Translations under genes and position numbers: made by a program
Assembly (NCBI GenBank): GCA_018399255.1
Contig: JAGYPA010000010.1
Coordinates: forward strand, 25,405 to 89,404
Length of the DNA: 64,000 nucleotides
Direction of reading: 5' to 3'
From: Spirochaetales bacterium
GTDB lineage: Bacteria > Spirochaetota > Spirochaetia > JABMQR01
In this document: piece after piece, positions 1 to 8,152 of the stretch
Layout of the letters: the number at the start of each line of letters is the position of its first letter
Position numbering within the stretch: position 1 is the stretch's first letter
The notes under the pieces: generated by a model
Databases searched by the model: none
What the model was told of the DNA's origin: nothing
What the model saw: only the letters and a program-made list of their open reading frames with translations

Positions 1-463
1 GGCTCTCCGCCACTTCCGAGATATAGGTTCCGATAGCGATAAAAGCACTTCCCAAAAAGAAAAACCCGATATACGTTCCCCAGATCTGGGCCCAGTCCAT
101 TCTTCCGTGAAAGCTCAGAAGCAGCGGGAACAGCATAGTAATGATCAAGGTTATTAAAAATACGGTAACAGCGGCAAAAAACTTTCCCAGCACAATGCCC
201 TGGATGCTGACCGGAGAGGAGAGGAGAAGGATGTCAGTCTTCTGCCGCTTTTCCTCGGTAAAAAGCCGCATGGTAAGGATAGGAACAACCAGCAGGAAGA
301 TGAGAATCAGGCTGCCGAGCACGCTCGAGTAGTCACTGCTTCCGCTGAAAAGATTCTGGAGGGTAAAAAAGAGCCCCGCAATAAGCAGAAAAGCCCCCAT
401 AAAGATGTACCCGCCGGGAGTCAGGAAATAGGTTTTGAGTTCTTTTTTGTATACTGCTCTCAT
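1..463 (-). CDS. ABC-2 type transporter permease, partial (3' end beyond window)
   Basis: The ATG is at 463 on the minus strand and the frame stays open to position 1, giving about 154 residues of the N-terminal part. It opens with MRAVYKKELKTYF, typical of ABC-2 permeases, followed by several hydrophobic segments and an EEKRQKTDILLLSSPVS stretch typical of GldF-like permeases. The start overlaps the stop of the upstream ATPase gene by four bases (ATGA), so the two are translationally coupled and probably form one exporter in the inner membrane. Substrate cannot be told. A third auxiliary gene (GldG-like) may lie beyond the window; that is inference. Confidence 0.8.
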   Translation of the reverse strand, partial: MRAVYKKELKTYFLTPGGYIFMGAFLLIAGLFFTLQNLFSGSSDYSSVLGSLILIFLLVVPILTMRLFTEEKRQKTDILLLSSPVSIQGIVLGKFFAAVTVFLITLIITMLFPLLLSFHGRMDWAQIWGTYIGFFFLGSAFIAIGTYISEVAES

Positions 464-1404
464 AATTCCACCTCGCTTCGCGTCAGGTCCAGAAAGATCT
501 CCTCCAGACTCATATCAATCGGCCGCATCATGAGCAGCGGGGTTCCAGCCTCTGCAAATGCGTTAAAAACATCCCTGCGGATATCTCTGTCGTCATCTGC
601 ATTAAAGTAGACATTAACGGTATCATGCTCTTCTCCTGCCTCGATTTTATAATCGATGATGCCGGTGAGCTTACTGACGGTACTCTCCGCCTGCTCACGA
701 GCTGCAGCAGCGGTTATGAAGAGCCGGTTGCCCCCGAATAGATGGCGGGAGAGATCCTCCGGCCGGTCCGAGGCAATTATTTTCCCTTTTGAGATGATCA
801 TCACCCGCTGACAGACGGCCTGCACTTCGGAAAGAATATGCGAGCTGAGAACAACGGTATGCTTTTTCCCGAGATCAGCTATCAGGTTCCGTATTCCAAT
901 AATCTGCCCCGGATCCAGACCGACTGTCGGTTCATCCAGAATCAGGATATCCGGATCCCCGATCATAGCCTGGGCCAGTCCTACCCGCTGTCGATAGCCC
1001 TTGCTCAAATTCCGGATCAGGCGTCTGGATACATGGGTAATCCCGACCTTCTCCATAATCCGTTCAATTTTCATTTTCCGCTGGTCACGGGATACCCCTT
1101 TCAGGTCACAGACGGTTGAAAGATACTCCCTTGGCGTCATCTCCACATAGAGCGGAGGGTTTTCCGGCAGATACCCGATCATCTTCTTGACTGCCGAGGG
1201 ATCTTCGAGTATATCAATCCCGTTAATTTTCGCCCTCCCGGCAGAGGCTGAGATACATCCGGTCAATATATTCATAACTGTAGATTTTCCCGCCCCATTG
1301 GGACCGAGAAACCCGATAACCTCTCCCTCCTCGATCGTAAAGGAGATATCATCCACGGCCAATGTACGACCGTACCTTTTCGTGAGCTGCTCTACTTCAA
1401 TCAT
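460..1404 (-). CDS. ABC transporter ATP-binding protein (GldA/CcmA-like)
   Basis: A 314-residue ATPase with Walker A GPNGAGKST at residues 34-42, ABC signature LSKGYRQ at 133-139 and Walker B LILDEP at 154-159, then a C-terminal extension of about 100 residues as in the GldA/drug-exporter subfamily. It energises the ABC-2 permease that starts at 463 and overlaps its stop codon. A GGAG ribosome-binding site lies about 9 nt before the ATG. Function is export or membrane remodelling in the cytoplasmic membrane; substrate unknown. The GldA name reflects family resemblance only, and no gliding role is implied. Confidence 0.88.
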   Translation of the reverse strand: MIEVEQLTKRYGRTLAVDDISFTIEEGEVIGFLGPNGAGKSTVMNILTGCISASAGRAKINGIDILEDPSAVKKMIGYLPENPPLYVEMTPREYLSTVCDLKGVSRDQRKMKIERIMEKVGITHVSRRLIRNLSKGYRQRVGLAQAMIGDPDILILDEPTVGLDPGQIIGIRNLIADLGKKHTVVLSSHILSEVQAVCQRVMIISKGKIIASDRPEDLSRHLFGGNRLFITAAAAREQAESTVSKLTGIIDYKIEAGEEHDTVNVYFNADDDRDIRRDVFNAFAEAGTPLLMMRPIDMSLEEIFLDLTRSEVEL

Positions 1405-1645
1405 TTTCGCATACTCCGGTTCTTCTGTTCTGCGATGCTGCAGTTCTGCAATTCTGCAGATGTAAGAATTTTATGTTATGTGCGAGGGCAGCAAAAAAAC
1501 CGCCTCACCTTCAAGTCTCTAACGATGATACACGCGGTCTTCCGGATCTGTCAATGATGTACATTGATTTACACCGGATCTATCCAATAAAGATGCTTCT
1601 CCCTGAGATGCCGGTAAACACCGTGAGCAAACTGCTTAACAAATA
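1405..1645. other. Intergenic spacer between divergent exporter and hprK genes
   Basis: About 240 bases with no convincing gene. Near 1435-1460 there are short imperfect repeats of CTGCAGTTCTGCAATTCTGCAG type. No terminator is needed because both flanking genes diverge. I could not identify a strong promoter for the ATPase gene on the minus strand. Confidence 0.4.
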
Positions 1646-1675
1646 TTTACACATAACGATTACCTGTGATATAAT
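1646..1675 (+). promoter_or_regulatory. Promoter for hprK-ptsH-lexA-holA
   Basis: TTTACA at 1646-1651, an 18-bp spacer, and a perfect TATAAT at 1670-1675 preceded by TG (extended -10). The predicted start lies about 10 nt before the hprK ATG at 1693, leaving just enough leader for the AAGGCGG ribosome-binding site. This is one of the best sigma-70-type promoters in the window. Confidence 0.7.
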
Positions 1676-1692
1676 GAAAGAAAAGGCGGCTT

Positions 1693-2673
1693 ATGAAAGA
1701 ATTTACTGTTCTCGATCTTCTGGATCTCGATCTCAAAGAAAAGAACACCCTTGAACTCAAGTGCATTGGCGGGAGACCGGGGCTTTCGCGGGTTATTACC
1801 ACCTCCAAAATCAACCGTCCAGGACTGACTCTCAGCGGATTTATTCAGGAATTCGCCTACGACAGCATTCAGGTTTTCGGAAAAGGGGAGCAGGCTTACC
1901 TCAAGACTCTTGAAGCCAAAAAATCGTTTAACACCATAGAAAAGATGTTCTCATTCGCTATTCCTACCTGCGTTTTCTGCGAAGGCGGTGCTCCCGGTGA
2001 AGAATTTATTGCCATTGCAGAAAAGTCCGGCTGTCCGATTCTCACGACTGGACTTCAGTCGGGAGATTTTTCCCTGCGGATCTACCAGGTCCTGAGCGAC
2101 ATATTTGCCCCCCAGACGACCATTCACGGCGTTCTGGTGGAAGTCTTCGGAGTCGGCGTCCTTATTACCGGAGACAGCGGAGTCGGGAAAAGCGAAACGG
2201 CCCTCGAACTCATCGAACGGGGGCATCGGCTGATAAGCGATGATACCGTCAAGCTGAGAAGCGTTACCGGCAACATTCTGATCGGTGAAGGGGAAAACGA
2301 ATTCCTTGCCCATCACATGGAAATACGCGGACTGGGAATCATCAATATCACCCACCTTTTCGGTGTCAGCGCAATCCGCGATAAAAAGCAGGTTCAGCTC
2401 TTCGTGCAGTTGGAGGAGTGGGACTCAAACAAGAATTACGACCGCGTCGGCGAAGATCTTACAACAAACATTCTCGACGTCACCATACCGAAACTTGAAA
2501 TCCCTGTTAAGCCGGGAAGAAATGTCCCGATCATTATAGAGACAGCGGCCATGAATGAGCGGCTGAAAAAACTCGGGTATTATTCTGCCAAAGAATTCAA
2601 TCAGAATGTGCTCAAATGGCTGGAAAGTGAATCTGCCAGGAATCTCTACTACAACAACGAGGATACCTTTTAG
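1693..2673 (+). CDS. hprK: HPr kinase/phosphorylase
   Basis: A 326-residue bifunctional HPr(Ser) kinase/phosphorylase. Walker A GDSGVGKS is at residues 160-167. The conserved IHGVLVE block is just before it and the family signature EIRGLGIINI lies at 210-219, the region tied to phosphorolysis. It phosphorylates Ser46 of HPr with ATP (or PPi) and reverses this with phosphate, reporting carbon and energy status. The substrate gene ptsH follows after 3 nt. In spirochaetes and proteobacteria this pair commonly serves a regulatory role even without a full sugar PTS; no EI or EII gene is visible here. Cytoplasmic. Confidence 0.96.
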   Translation: MKEFTVLDLLDLDLKEKNTLELKCIGGRPGLSRVITTSKINRPGLTLSGFIQEFAYDSIQVFGKGEQAYLKTLEAKKSFNTIEKMFSFAIPTCVFCEGGAPGEEFIAIAEKSGCPILTTGLQSGDFSLRIYQVLSDIFAPQTTIHGVLVEVFGVGVLITGDSGVGKSETALELIERGHRLISDDTVKLRSVTGNILIGEGENEFLAHHMEIRGLGIINITHLFGVSAIRDKKQVQLFVQLEEWDSNKNYDRVGEDLTTNILDVTIPKLEIPVKPGRNVPIIIETAAMNERLKKLGYYSAKEFNQNVLKWLESESARNLYYNNEDTF

Positions 2674-2676
2674 TCC

Positions 2677-2940
2677 ATGATCGAGAAACAAGTAACCGTC
2701 AAAAACAGGGCCGGAATACATGCAAGACCGGCAGCCCTGATAGTAAAAACAGCGAACAGCTTTACGTCGAATTTATATATAGAACGTGACACCATGCGAA
2801 TTAACGGAAAATCCATCATGGGCATCATAACCCTTGGTGCGAGTTACAAAACAGAACTTAAAATCATAGCAGAAGGAGCAGATGAAGAGCTTGCGGCAGA
2901 AGCGATCGAGCAGCTCTTCCTGAATCGATTCGAGGAATAG
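2677..2940 (+). CDS. ptsH: Phosphocarrier protein HPr
   Basis: An 87-residue HPr, the usual family length. His15 sits in NRAGIHARPAA (EI-dependent phosphorylation site) and Ser46 in INGKSIMGI (HprK site), so both regulatory residues are intact. It is directly downstream of hprK and must be its substrate. Whether His15 is used depends on an EI gene elsewhere in the genome. Confidence 0.96.
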   Translation: MIEKQVTVKNRAGIHARPAALIVKTANSFTSNLYIERDTMRINGKSIMGIITLGASYKTELKIIAEGADEELAAEAIEQLFLNRFEE

Positions 2941-2966
2941 CACCGGCTGGTGCAGGACATGTTCAA

Positions 2967-3575
2967 ATGAAAGAACTTACACGCAGACAGCGAGAGGTAG
3001 TGGAATTTATTAGAGATTTCATACTGGATCATTCGTATCCCCCCACTATCCGTGAAATAGCATCTCACTTCTCTGTTTCGGTCAAAGCGGCATTTGATCA
3101 TGTTAAAGCTCTCGAAAAAAAGCATATTCTGAAAAGCGATCTGAATCGTTCCCGTTCTCTGGAGATTCTCTCCCGGGAATTCAATCCAGTCCAGGAATCC
3201 ATCTCAATCCCCCTCTTAGGCAATGTTGCCGCCGGTGTTCCGCTGCTGACCGAAGAAAATTTTGACGGAACGCTCTCCATATCATCAGATATGCTGGGCA
3301 GCGGAGAATTCTTTGCATTAAAAGTCAAAGGCGACAGTATGATCAATGCCGGTATATTTGACGGAGATTTTGCTGTTATCCGTAAAACCGGAACTGCCGA
3401 CGACGGCGATATTGTTGTGGCCTGGGTCAATGAAGAGGCTGTCACCCTGAAACGACTCTTTGTCGAGAAAAACCGGGTCCGCCTGCAGGCCGAAAATGAT
3501 GCCTACCCTCCCATTTACACCCAGGATGTGAGAATTGTCGGAACCCTTCAGCTTGTAATCCGGGACTATTCATAG
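2967..3575 (+). CDS. lexA: LexA SOS repressor/autoprotease
   Basis: A 202-residue LexA. The N-terminal winged helix (LTRRQREVVEFI, then PPTIREIA) is followed by the Ala89-Gly90 cleavage site in NVAAGVP, catalytic Ser124 in KGDSM and Lys162 in TLKRL, so autocleavage should work. It represses DNA-damage genes until RecA filament stimulates cleavage. It lies in the hprK operon, 26 nt after ptsH and 1 nt before holA, an unusual setting because no self-regulatory LexA box is evident immediately upstream. Cytoplasmic DNA-binding dimer. Confidence 0.95.
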   Translation: MKELTRRQREVVEFIRDFILDHSYPPTIREIASHFSVSVKAAFDHVKALEKKHILKSDLNRSRSLEILSREFNPVQESISIPLLGNVAAGVPLLTEENFDGTLSISSDMLGSGEFFALKVKGDSMINAGIFDGDFAVIRKTGTADDGDIVVAWVNEEAVTLKRLFVEKNRVRLQAENDAYPPIYTQDVRIVGTLQLVIRDYS

Positions 3576-3576
3576 C

Positions 3577-4665
3577 ATGTTTCCTGTCTATCTGCTGCTT
3601 GGCCCTGAGACCGGGGAAAAATCACAGTTTATTAAAACCATCAGGCAGGAGCTGATCAGTTCTCTTGGCAGCACCCCGGAACTGCACCGCTTCTATCCCT
3701 TCGAGACAGAAAATGGAGAAATACTGCAGGTGCTGAGGAATCACTCACTTTTTGCCTCGCACCAGTTGGTTCTCCTCTCTCAGATTGAAACCCTCAACGC
3801 TTCTGTAACTGCCATGATTACCTCCTATCTGGAAAAACCTTCATCCGCCAGCACCCTCATTCTGATATCCTCGGAAACCAAGGTTCCCCGTAAGTTTGAC
3901 AGCCTCATCCCAAAGGAGGCAAAAAAGGTTTTCTGGGAAATGTTTGAAAACAAGAAGCAGGAATGGCTCATCAGTTATTTTCGTAAGCAGCAGCTGGATA
4001 TTACCGATGAGGCAGTTGTACTGATCCTTGAGCTGGTGGAAAACAATACCGCTGATCTCCGGATAACCTGCAGCCAGTTTGCTTCCTACTTTCTCAGTCG
4101 TCCCGAATCTGAAACAGAGAACCAGGGCAGAAGAACGCTGCCCGAGATAACCGAAGCGGAAGTTGAGCAGTTCATCTATCACAGCAGAAAGGAAAATGTG
4201 TTTTCTCTTTTTGCCGCCGTTACAGAGGGCAGCCTGAAGCGCAGTCTCGAAATATACAGAACCCTCCTCTATTCAGGTGAGGGTGAGCCGGTCCCCCTTT
4301 TTGCCGGACTGCTCTGGCAATTCAGGAGACTCTTTTCTTTTTCGTCACTTCTCGACGAAGGAGCCTCCGAATCCGAAGCCTTTTCCGGGGCTTCAGTGAT
4401 GGGGAAATCTGCCAGAATATTCGGCAGGAATAATCAGGGCATCTACCGCAGCGGAGCCAACCTCTATTCACTTCGGGAAATCGGCCTGATAATTGCTGCA
4501 ATAGGCAATTACGATGCGGCCGTCAGAGAATATGGAACCGTAATGCAGTCTATTCTGATCGAAAAGTTCCTCTATTTCTGCATAGTTAACAAGGGAAGAA
4601 AAATACGGCCTGCAGCCGATTTTTTCACCTCATACCGTACAAATTCCCTTACCCTTCTTCCCTGA
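3577..4665 (+). CDS. holA: DNA polymerase III delta subunit
   Basis: A 362-residue HolA-like clamp-loader subunit. The N-terminus VYLLLGPETGEKSQFIKTI resembles the degenerate P-loop start of delta, and a helical C-terminal collar region with FAGLLWQFRRLFSF follows. Delta opens the sliding clamp at primer termini. The start is 1 nt after the lexA stop, implying translational coupling and no separate ribosome-binding site. HolA is divergent across bacteria, so identification rests on N-terminal pattern, length and layout. Confidence 0.85.
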   Translation: MFPVYLLLGPETGEKSQFIKTIRQELISSLGSTPELHRFYPFETENGEILQVLRNHSLFASHQLVLLSQIETLNASVTAMITSYLEKPSSASTLILISSETKVPRKFDSLIPKEAKKVFWEMFENKKQEWLISYFRKQQLDITDEAVVLILELVENNTADLRITCSQFASYFLSRPESETENQGRRTLPEITEAEVEQFIYHSRKENVFSLFAAVTEGSLKRSLEIYRTLLYSGEGEPVPLFAGLLWQFRRLFSFSSLLDEGASESEAFSGASVMGKSARIFGRNNQGIYRSGANLYSLREIGLIIAAIGNYDAAVREYGTVMQSILIEKFLYFCIVNKGRKIRPAADFFTSYRTNSLTLLP

Positions 4666-4666
4666 C

Positions 4667-4706
4667 GGCAGGCGGAGCAGGCGGCAAGCGGAGCAGGCGG
4701 CAGGCG
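4667..4706. repeat. 16-bp tandem repeat between convergent holA and uvrC
   Basis: Two and a half copies of a 16-base unit GGCARGCGGAGCAGGC at 4667-4682, 4683-4698 and 4699-4706. It fills most of the 57-base gap between the two convergent stop codons. No terminator with a T-tract is apparent, so the role is unknown; replication slippage is the simplest origin. Confidence 0.8.
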
Positions 4707-4722
4707 ATCGAAAAAGAAGCCC

Positions 4723-6501
4723 CTACAGGCGCAGCTGCCTCAGCAGCATACGCACAGAGTCAATCGGGATGGAACATCTCCGGGAAATCTCCTCTGCCGA
4801 TGATGCGGCAATTGCCTCAAGAGATCCAAAGGATTCCATAAGTTTTCTGCTTCGCGCCGGGCCAATGCCGGGAACCGATTCCAGAAGGGAGAATCCGGTA
4901 TCTTCAGCTCGAAGCTGCTTATTGAAACCCGTCGCAAACCGGTGCGTCTCATCCCGCACTGCCTGCAGAACCTTGAGCCCCTCAGACCTGTCCGAAAGTC
5001 GAAGCGGCTTATCACGATCGCTGAAATGGATCTCCTCAAATTCCTTAGCCAAACCGATTACCGGAATCTTTTCCAAACCCAGCGAATCGAGAATCTCCCG
5101 GGCCGCATGTACCTGCCCCTTTCCGCCGTCGATAAGGATCAGGTCCGGCTCTTCGCTCTTCTCGTTGACTATTCTCGTATATCTCCGCGCTACAGCTTCC
5201 CGTATTGCCTCATAATCATCGATCCGCCCCTCCAGCGTCTTGATATGAAATCTGCGGTAATTCTTCTTATCGGGAACGCCATTGTAAAAGGATACAAGAG
5301 ACGCAACCGGGTACTTTCCACTCAGCTGAGCAATATCAAACCCCTCGATCCGACGGGGCAGTCTGGTGAGCCCCAGCTCTCCCTTCAGGTCTTCGAGCCC
5401 GCCAAGGTTTTCCCGCTTCTTCAGGCGCTTATCGACGTCCATCATCGCGTTTTCCAGAGCCATCTTCAGAATTCGGTAATGCTTGCCCTCCATGGGCTTT
5501 ACAGCCTGCATCGAAGCCGAAAGCTCCCGGTTGAAATACCCTTGAAGAAGCGCGGTATCAACATCGTGTGAAACATAGAGAAAATCGGGCACATCCTCTG
5601 ATTCCCGATAGTACTGCAGGGCAAAATCTGCCAGTGCATCGGTTTCATCCCCGAAGGTTTCAGCTCGGAAAAGATCCCGGCCGATAAGCTTGCCTTCCCG
5701 CATCTGAAAGACCGAAATTGTACAGATGTGCTCCCTCATGGCACAGGCTGCGTAATCACGCTTTTCCAGATTAAAATCTTCCACCTGCTGACTGACCTGA
5801 ACCGACTCCAGTGCAGCCAGCGTATCCCTGACCTCTGCCGCATGCTCAAACTGAAGCTCCCGGGCAGCCTGCCGCATCTCCTCATTCAGCTGCTTTTCAA
5901 GCTCCCGGGTATCTCCTGAAAGCATTTTCTTCACTTTCTCGACCAGAACCTGGTATTCTTCACGGGTAATCTTCCCCGCACAGGGAGCACTGCAGCGCCC
6001 GATATGATAATAAAGACAAGGGGAATACCGCTTACGCAGCGGCCCCCGGCATTTGCGCAGGGGAATAAGCTTTTCAATAAGCTCAAGATAGAGGTCGAGC
6101 TTACTCACATCGGCAAACGGACCAAAATACTGGGAACCATCCTGAATAATCCGGCGGGTCTTGAATATCCTGGGAAAATCTTCATGGGTTATACGGATTA
6201 CCGGATACGACTTACCGTCCTTCAGGTTGATATTATAACGAGGGTTCCATTTCTTTATGAGATTGTTTTCGAGAATCAGGGCTTCGTAATCGTTACCGGT
6301 TACAATATATTCAATGTGCCCGATTTTCTTTACCAGAATCTGCGTCTTGAGATCCCGGCCGCTGGTGAAGTAGGAAAGCACCCGTTTTCTCAGGTCCTTG
6401 GCCTTGCCGATATAGATTATTTCCCCCTCACTGTCTCTCATCAGGTAAACACCAGGATTGTGGGGAAACGCAAAGACTGCTGCCTTGAGCTCTGTATTCA
6501 T
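4723..6501 (-). CDS. uvrC: Excinuclease ABC subunit C
   Basis: A 592-residue UvrC. It carries an N-terminal GIY-YIG nuclease (PGVYLMRDSEGEIIYIGKA), a Cys-containing block CRGPLRKRYSPCLYYHIGRCSAPC, a UVR motif near residue 210, the RNase H-like 5' nuclease (DLILIDGGKGQVHAA) and a C-terminal helix-hairpin-helix (LLESVPGIGPARSRKL). It makes both incisions in nucleotide excision repair with UvrB. The frame is open to a TTG at 6540 with AGGAG ahead of it. I prefer ATG 6501 because it gives the usual 15 residues before PGVY, and the TTG falls inside a possible -35 (TTGTTA, 18 bp, TATCTT) only 9 nt upstream of the ATG. Confidence 0.95.
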   Translation of the reverse strand: MNTELKAAVFAFPHNPGVYLMRDSEGEIIYIGKAKDLRKRVLSYFTSGRDLKTQILVKKIGHIEYIVTGNDYEALILENNLIKKWNPRYNINLKDGKSYPVIRITHEDFPRIFKTRRIIQDGSQYFGPFADVSKLDLYLELIEKLIPLRKCRGPLRKRYSPCLYYHIGRCSAPCAGKITREEYQVLVEKVKKMLSGDTRELEKQLNEEMRQAARELQFEHAAEVRDTLAALESVQVSQQVEDFNLEKRDYAACAMREHICTISVFQMREGKLIGRDLFRAETFGDETDALADFALQYYRESEDVPDFLYVSHDVDTALLQGYFNRELSASMQAVKPMEGKHYRILKMALENAMMDVDKRLKKRENLGGLEDLKGELGLTRLPRRIEGFDIAQLSGKYPVASLVSFYNGVPDKKNYRRFHIKTLEGRIDDYEAIREAVARRYTRIVNEKSEEPDLILIDGGKGQVHAAREILDSLGLEKIPVIGLAKEFEEIHFSDRDKPLRLSDRSEGLKVLQAVRDETHRFATGFNKQLRAEDTGFSLLESVPGIGPARSRKLMESFGSLEAIAASSAEEISRRCSIPIDSVRMLLRQLRL

Positions 6502-6569
6502 GATGAATACAAGATACAACCAAAAACGCTGCAATAACAACTATTTCTCCTGATACGAAGCAGAGTTTC

Positions 6570-6598
6570 TTTACATAAAATCAATGCAGCTATACAAT
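6570..6598 (+). promoter_or_regulatory. Promoter of spore photoproduct lyase-like gene
   Basis: TTTACA at 6570-6575, 17-bp spacer, TACAAT at 6593-6598. The ATG at 6610 is 11 nt past the -10 box, so the leader is only about 5 nt and carries no Shine-Dalgarno sequence. It lies in the 108-base divergent region shared with uvrC. Confidence 0.6.
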
Positions 6599-6609
6599 CC
6601 CATCACAAT

Positions 6610-7941
6610 ATGACGTACCGCAGCGAAAAAAACACACGACAGAACCTGTTTTCACCGGCCGCCTCCACAGAAGGGCCGGCAGCTCTTTTCAATCGTCTTC
6701 CAGCAGGAGAACAGCAGTTTATCAAAGACAAAGCCGAAGATTTCCACCTCTCTTTTCAGCAGACTCGAAAGCTGATCGAGGCGGCGGCCGACTTGCTGCA
6801 GTGGGAAGAGACCCCTGTCAGCTCTCTCTGGAATGATTCAGCCGCTGACGGCAGGAAGGGGAAAGACCGCGGTCGGGCAATTCTGGCCGATCTTGAAAGG
6901 CAAATAGGAGAGATGAGAAGCAATCCGATTTCCTACGAAGGCTTCTCCGGGCAAAAATGGAAGCATCCTGCCTACGAGTATGTAGTGAAAAATTCCGAAA
7001 GTGCGACAATCCTTGGAACCTGCCCTGTTGCCGGTGAAAAAACCCGATGCTGCAATCTGCAGACTCTTGATGCGGTTGAACAGTGTGGATACGGCTGCAG
7101 CTACTGCTCGATTCAATCCTTTTATGAAAGTCAGAAAATTTTTTTTCATGGGAATCTGGCCCGAAAACTCATGGACATTGAAAGAACCCTGGATCCTGAT
7201 ACTTTGTATCATATAGGCACGGGACAATCCTCCGATTCGCTGATGTGGGGTAACCGCAATGGGCTCCTCTCCGACCTCTTCGCTTTTGCCCGGAATAATC
7301 CCAATGTAATTCTTGAACTGAAGACCAAGTCAGCGGTCACTGCCTGGGTCAATGAGCTCGAGATACCCTCCAATGTTATTGCCACCTGGTCGCTCAATGC
7401 TCCGACAATCATCCGCCATGAAGAACATGGTACAGCCGATCTTGAAGCGCGCCTCTCTGCCGCGGAGAAACTGGCGGCTGCAGGGGTTCTTGTCGGATTT
7501 CACTTTCATCCGATTGTACATTTTTCCGGCTGGGAGCATGAATATACAGCGATTGTCAAAGAACTTGAGCGCCGCTTCACCCCGGAGATGACGGCAATGA
7601 TTTCTCTGGGCACGCTCACTTTTATCAAGCCGGTTTTAAAAAAGCTTCGCGCATCAGGGCAGAGCAGTAAAGTTCTTCAGATACCGATGGCAGATTCTGC
7701 CGGAAAATATACGTATCCGGAAGAAACAAAGGCCCTCATGTTTTCCCATGTGTTCGAATCGTTCAGCCCGGAGTGGAGGCAGTCGGTATTTTTTTATCTG
7801 TGCATGGAGCCCCATACCCTTTGGCATAGGGTGCTTGGCAGAAGTTATCCCGACAATGCTGCTTTTGAAGCCTCCATGAAAAGCGCCTATATGGATAAAG
7901 TTATTCTTGCGCGAGAATTAAAAAGGAAATATAATAGGTAA
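6610..7941 (+). CDS. Radical SAM protein, spore photoproduct lyase (SplB)-like
   Basis: A 443-residue protein with radical SAM cluster motif C159-X3-C163-X2-C166 (CGYGCSYC). This is followed by the SPL-family pattern SSDSLMWGNRNG, the ELKTKSA strand and ATWSLNAP, and FHFHPIVHFSGWE. SPL repairs the spore photoproduct thymine dimer by a 5'-deoxyadenosyl radical; related proteins in non-sporulating spirochaetes are annotated as SPL family with unknown substrate. Being divergent from uvrC supports a UV or DNA-repair role, which is inference. An N-terminal region of about 130 residues precedes the radical SAM core. No sporulation genes are visible. Confidence 0.8.
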   Translation: MTYRSEKNTRQNLFSPAASTEGPAALFNRLPAGEQQFIKDKAEDFHLSFQQTRKLIEAAADLLQWEETPVSSLWNDSAADGRKGKDRGRAILADLERQIGEMRSNPISYEGFSGQKWKHPAYEYVVKNSESATILGTCPVAGEKTRCCNLQTLDAVEQCGYGCSYCSIQSFYESQKIFFHGNLARKLMDIERTLDPDTLYHIGTGQSSDSLMWGNRNGLLSDLFAFARNNPNVILELKTKSAVTAWVNELEIPSNVIATWSLNAPTIIRHEEHGTADLEARLSAAEKLAAAGVLVGFHFHPIVHFSGWEHEYTAIVKELERRFTPEMTAMISLGTLTFIKPVLKKLRASGQSSKVLQIPMADSAGKYTYPEETKALMFSHVFESFSPEWRQSVFFYLCMEPHTLWHRVLGRSYPDNAAFEASMKSAYMDKVILARELKRKYNR

Positions 7942-8152
7942 GTGCATATAAGTTGGAAAATTATTTTCATGCAAATTGATTCCGGCTGCTGAATGTCTAT
8001 TCCTGATTTCAGGGATTTCAGTCAGTTGACCGTTTGTCCAGTAAGCAGAATTATGGGATGCCAGAACCCTGCGACAGCGCAGCCTGTCAAATAAAAGTAA
8101 AAAACAGCAGGTCTGCCTGGTTTCTCAAGCTGCCGAATTATAGAAGGTACCA
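7942..8152. other. Spacer with candidate promoter for the acyltransferase-like gene
   Basis: A 211-base gap. TTGACC at 8026-8031, 17 bp, AATTAT at 8049-8054 is a plausible promoter for the gene at 8153, whose ribosome-binding site is GAAGG 5 nt before the ATG. CTGCGACAGCGCAG at 8070-8083 forms a small hairpin. No clear terminator for the upstream gene. Confidence 0.4.

Noticed and set aside
1473..1754. 93-codon frame overlapping the hprK start
   Set aside because: Spans the hprK promoter and runs into hprK in another frame; no protein-like character.
6502..6540. TTG start for uvrC giving 13 extra residues, with AGGAG upstream
   Set aside because: The extension is hydrophobic and absent from the usual UvrC start; the ATG at 6501 gives normal spacing to PGVY, and the TTG overlaps a possible -35.
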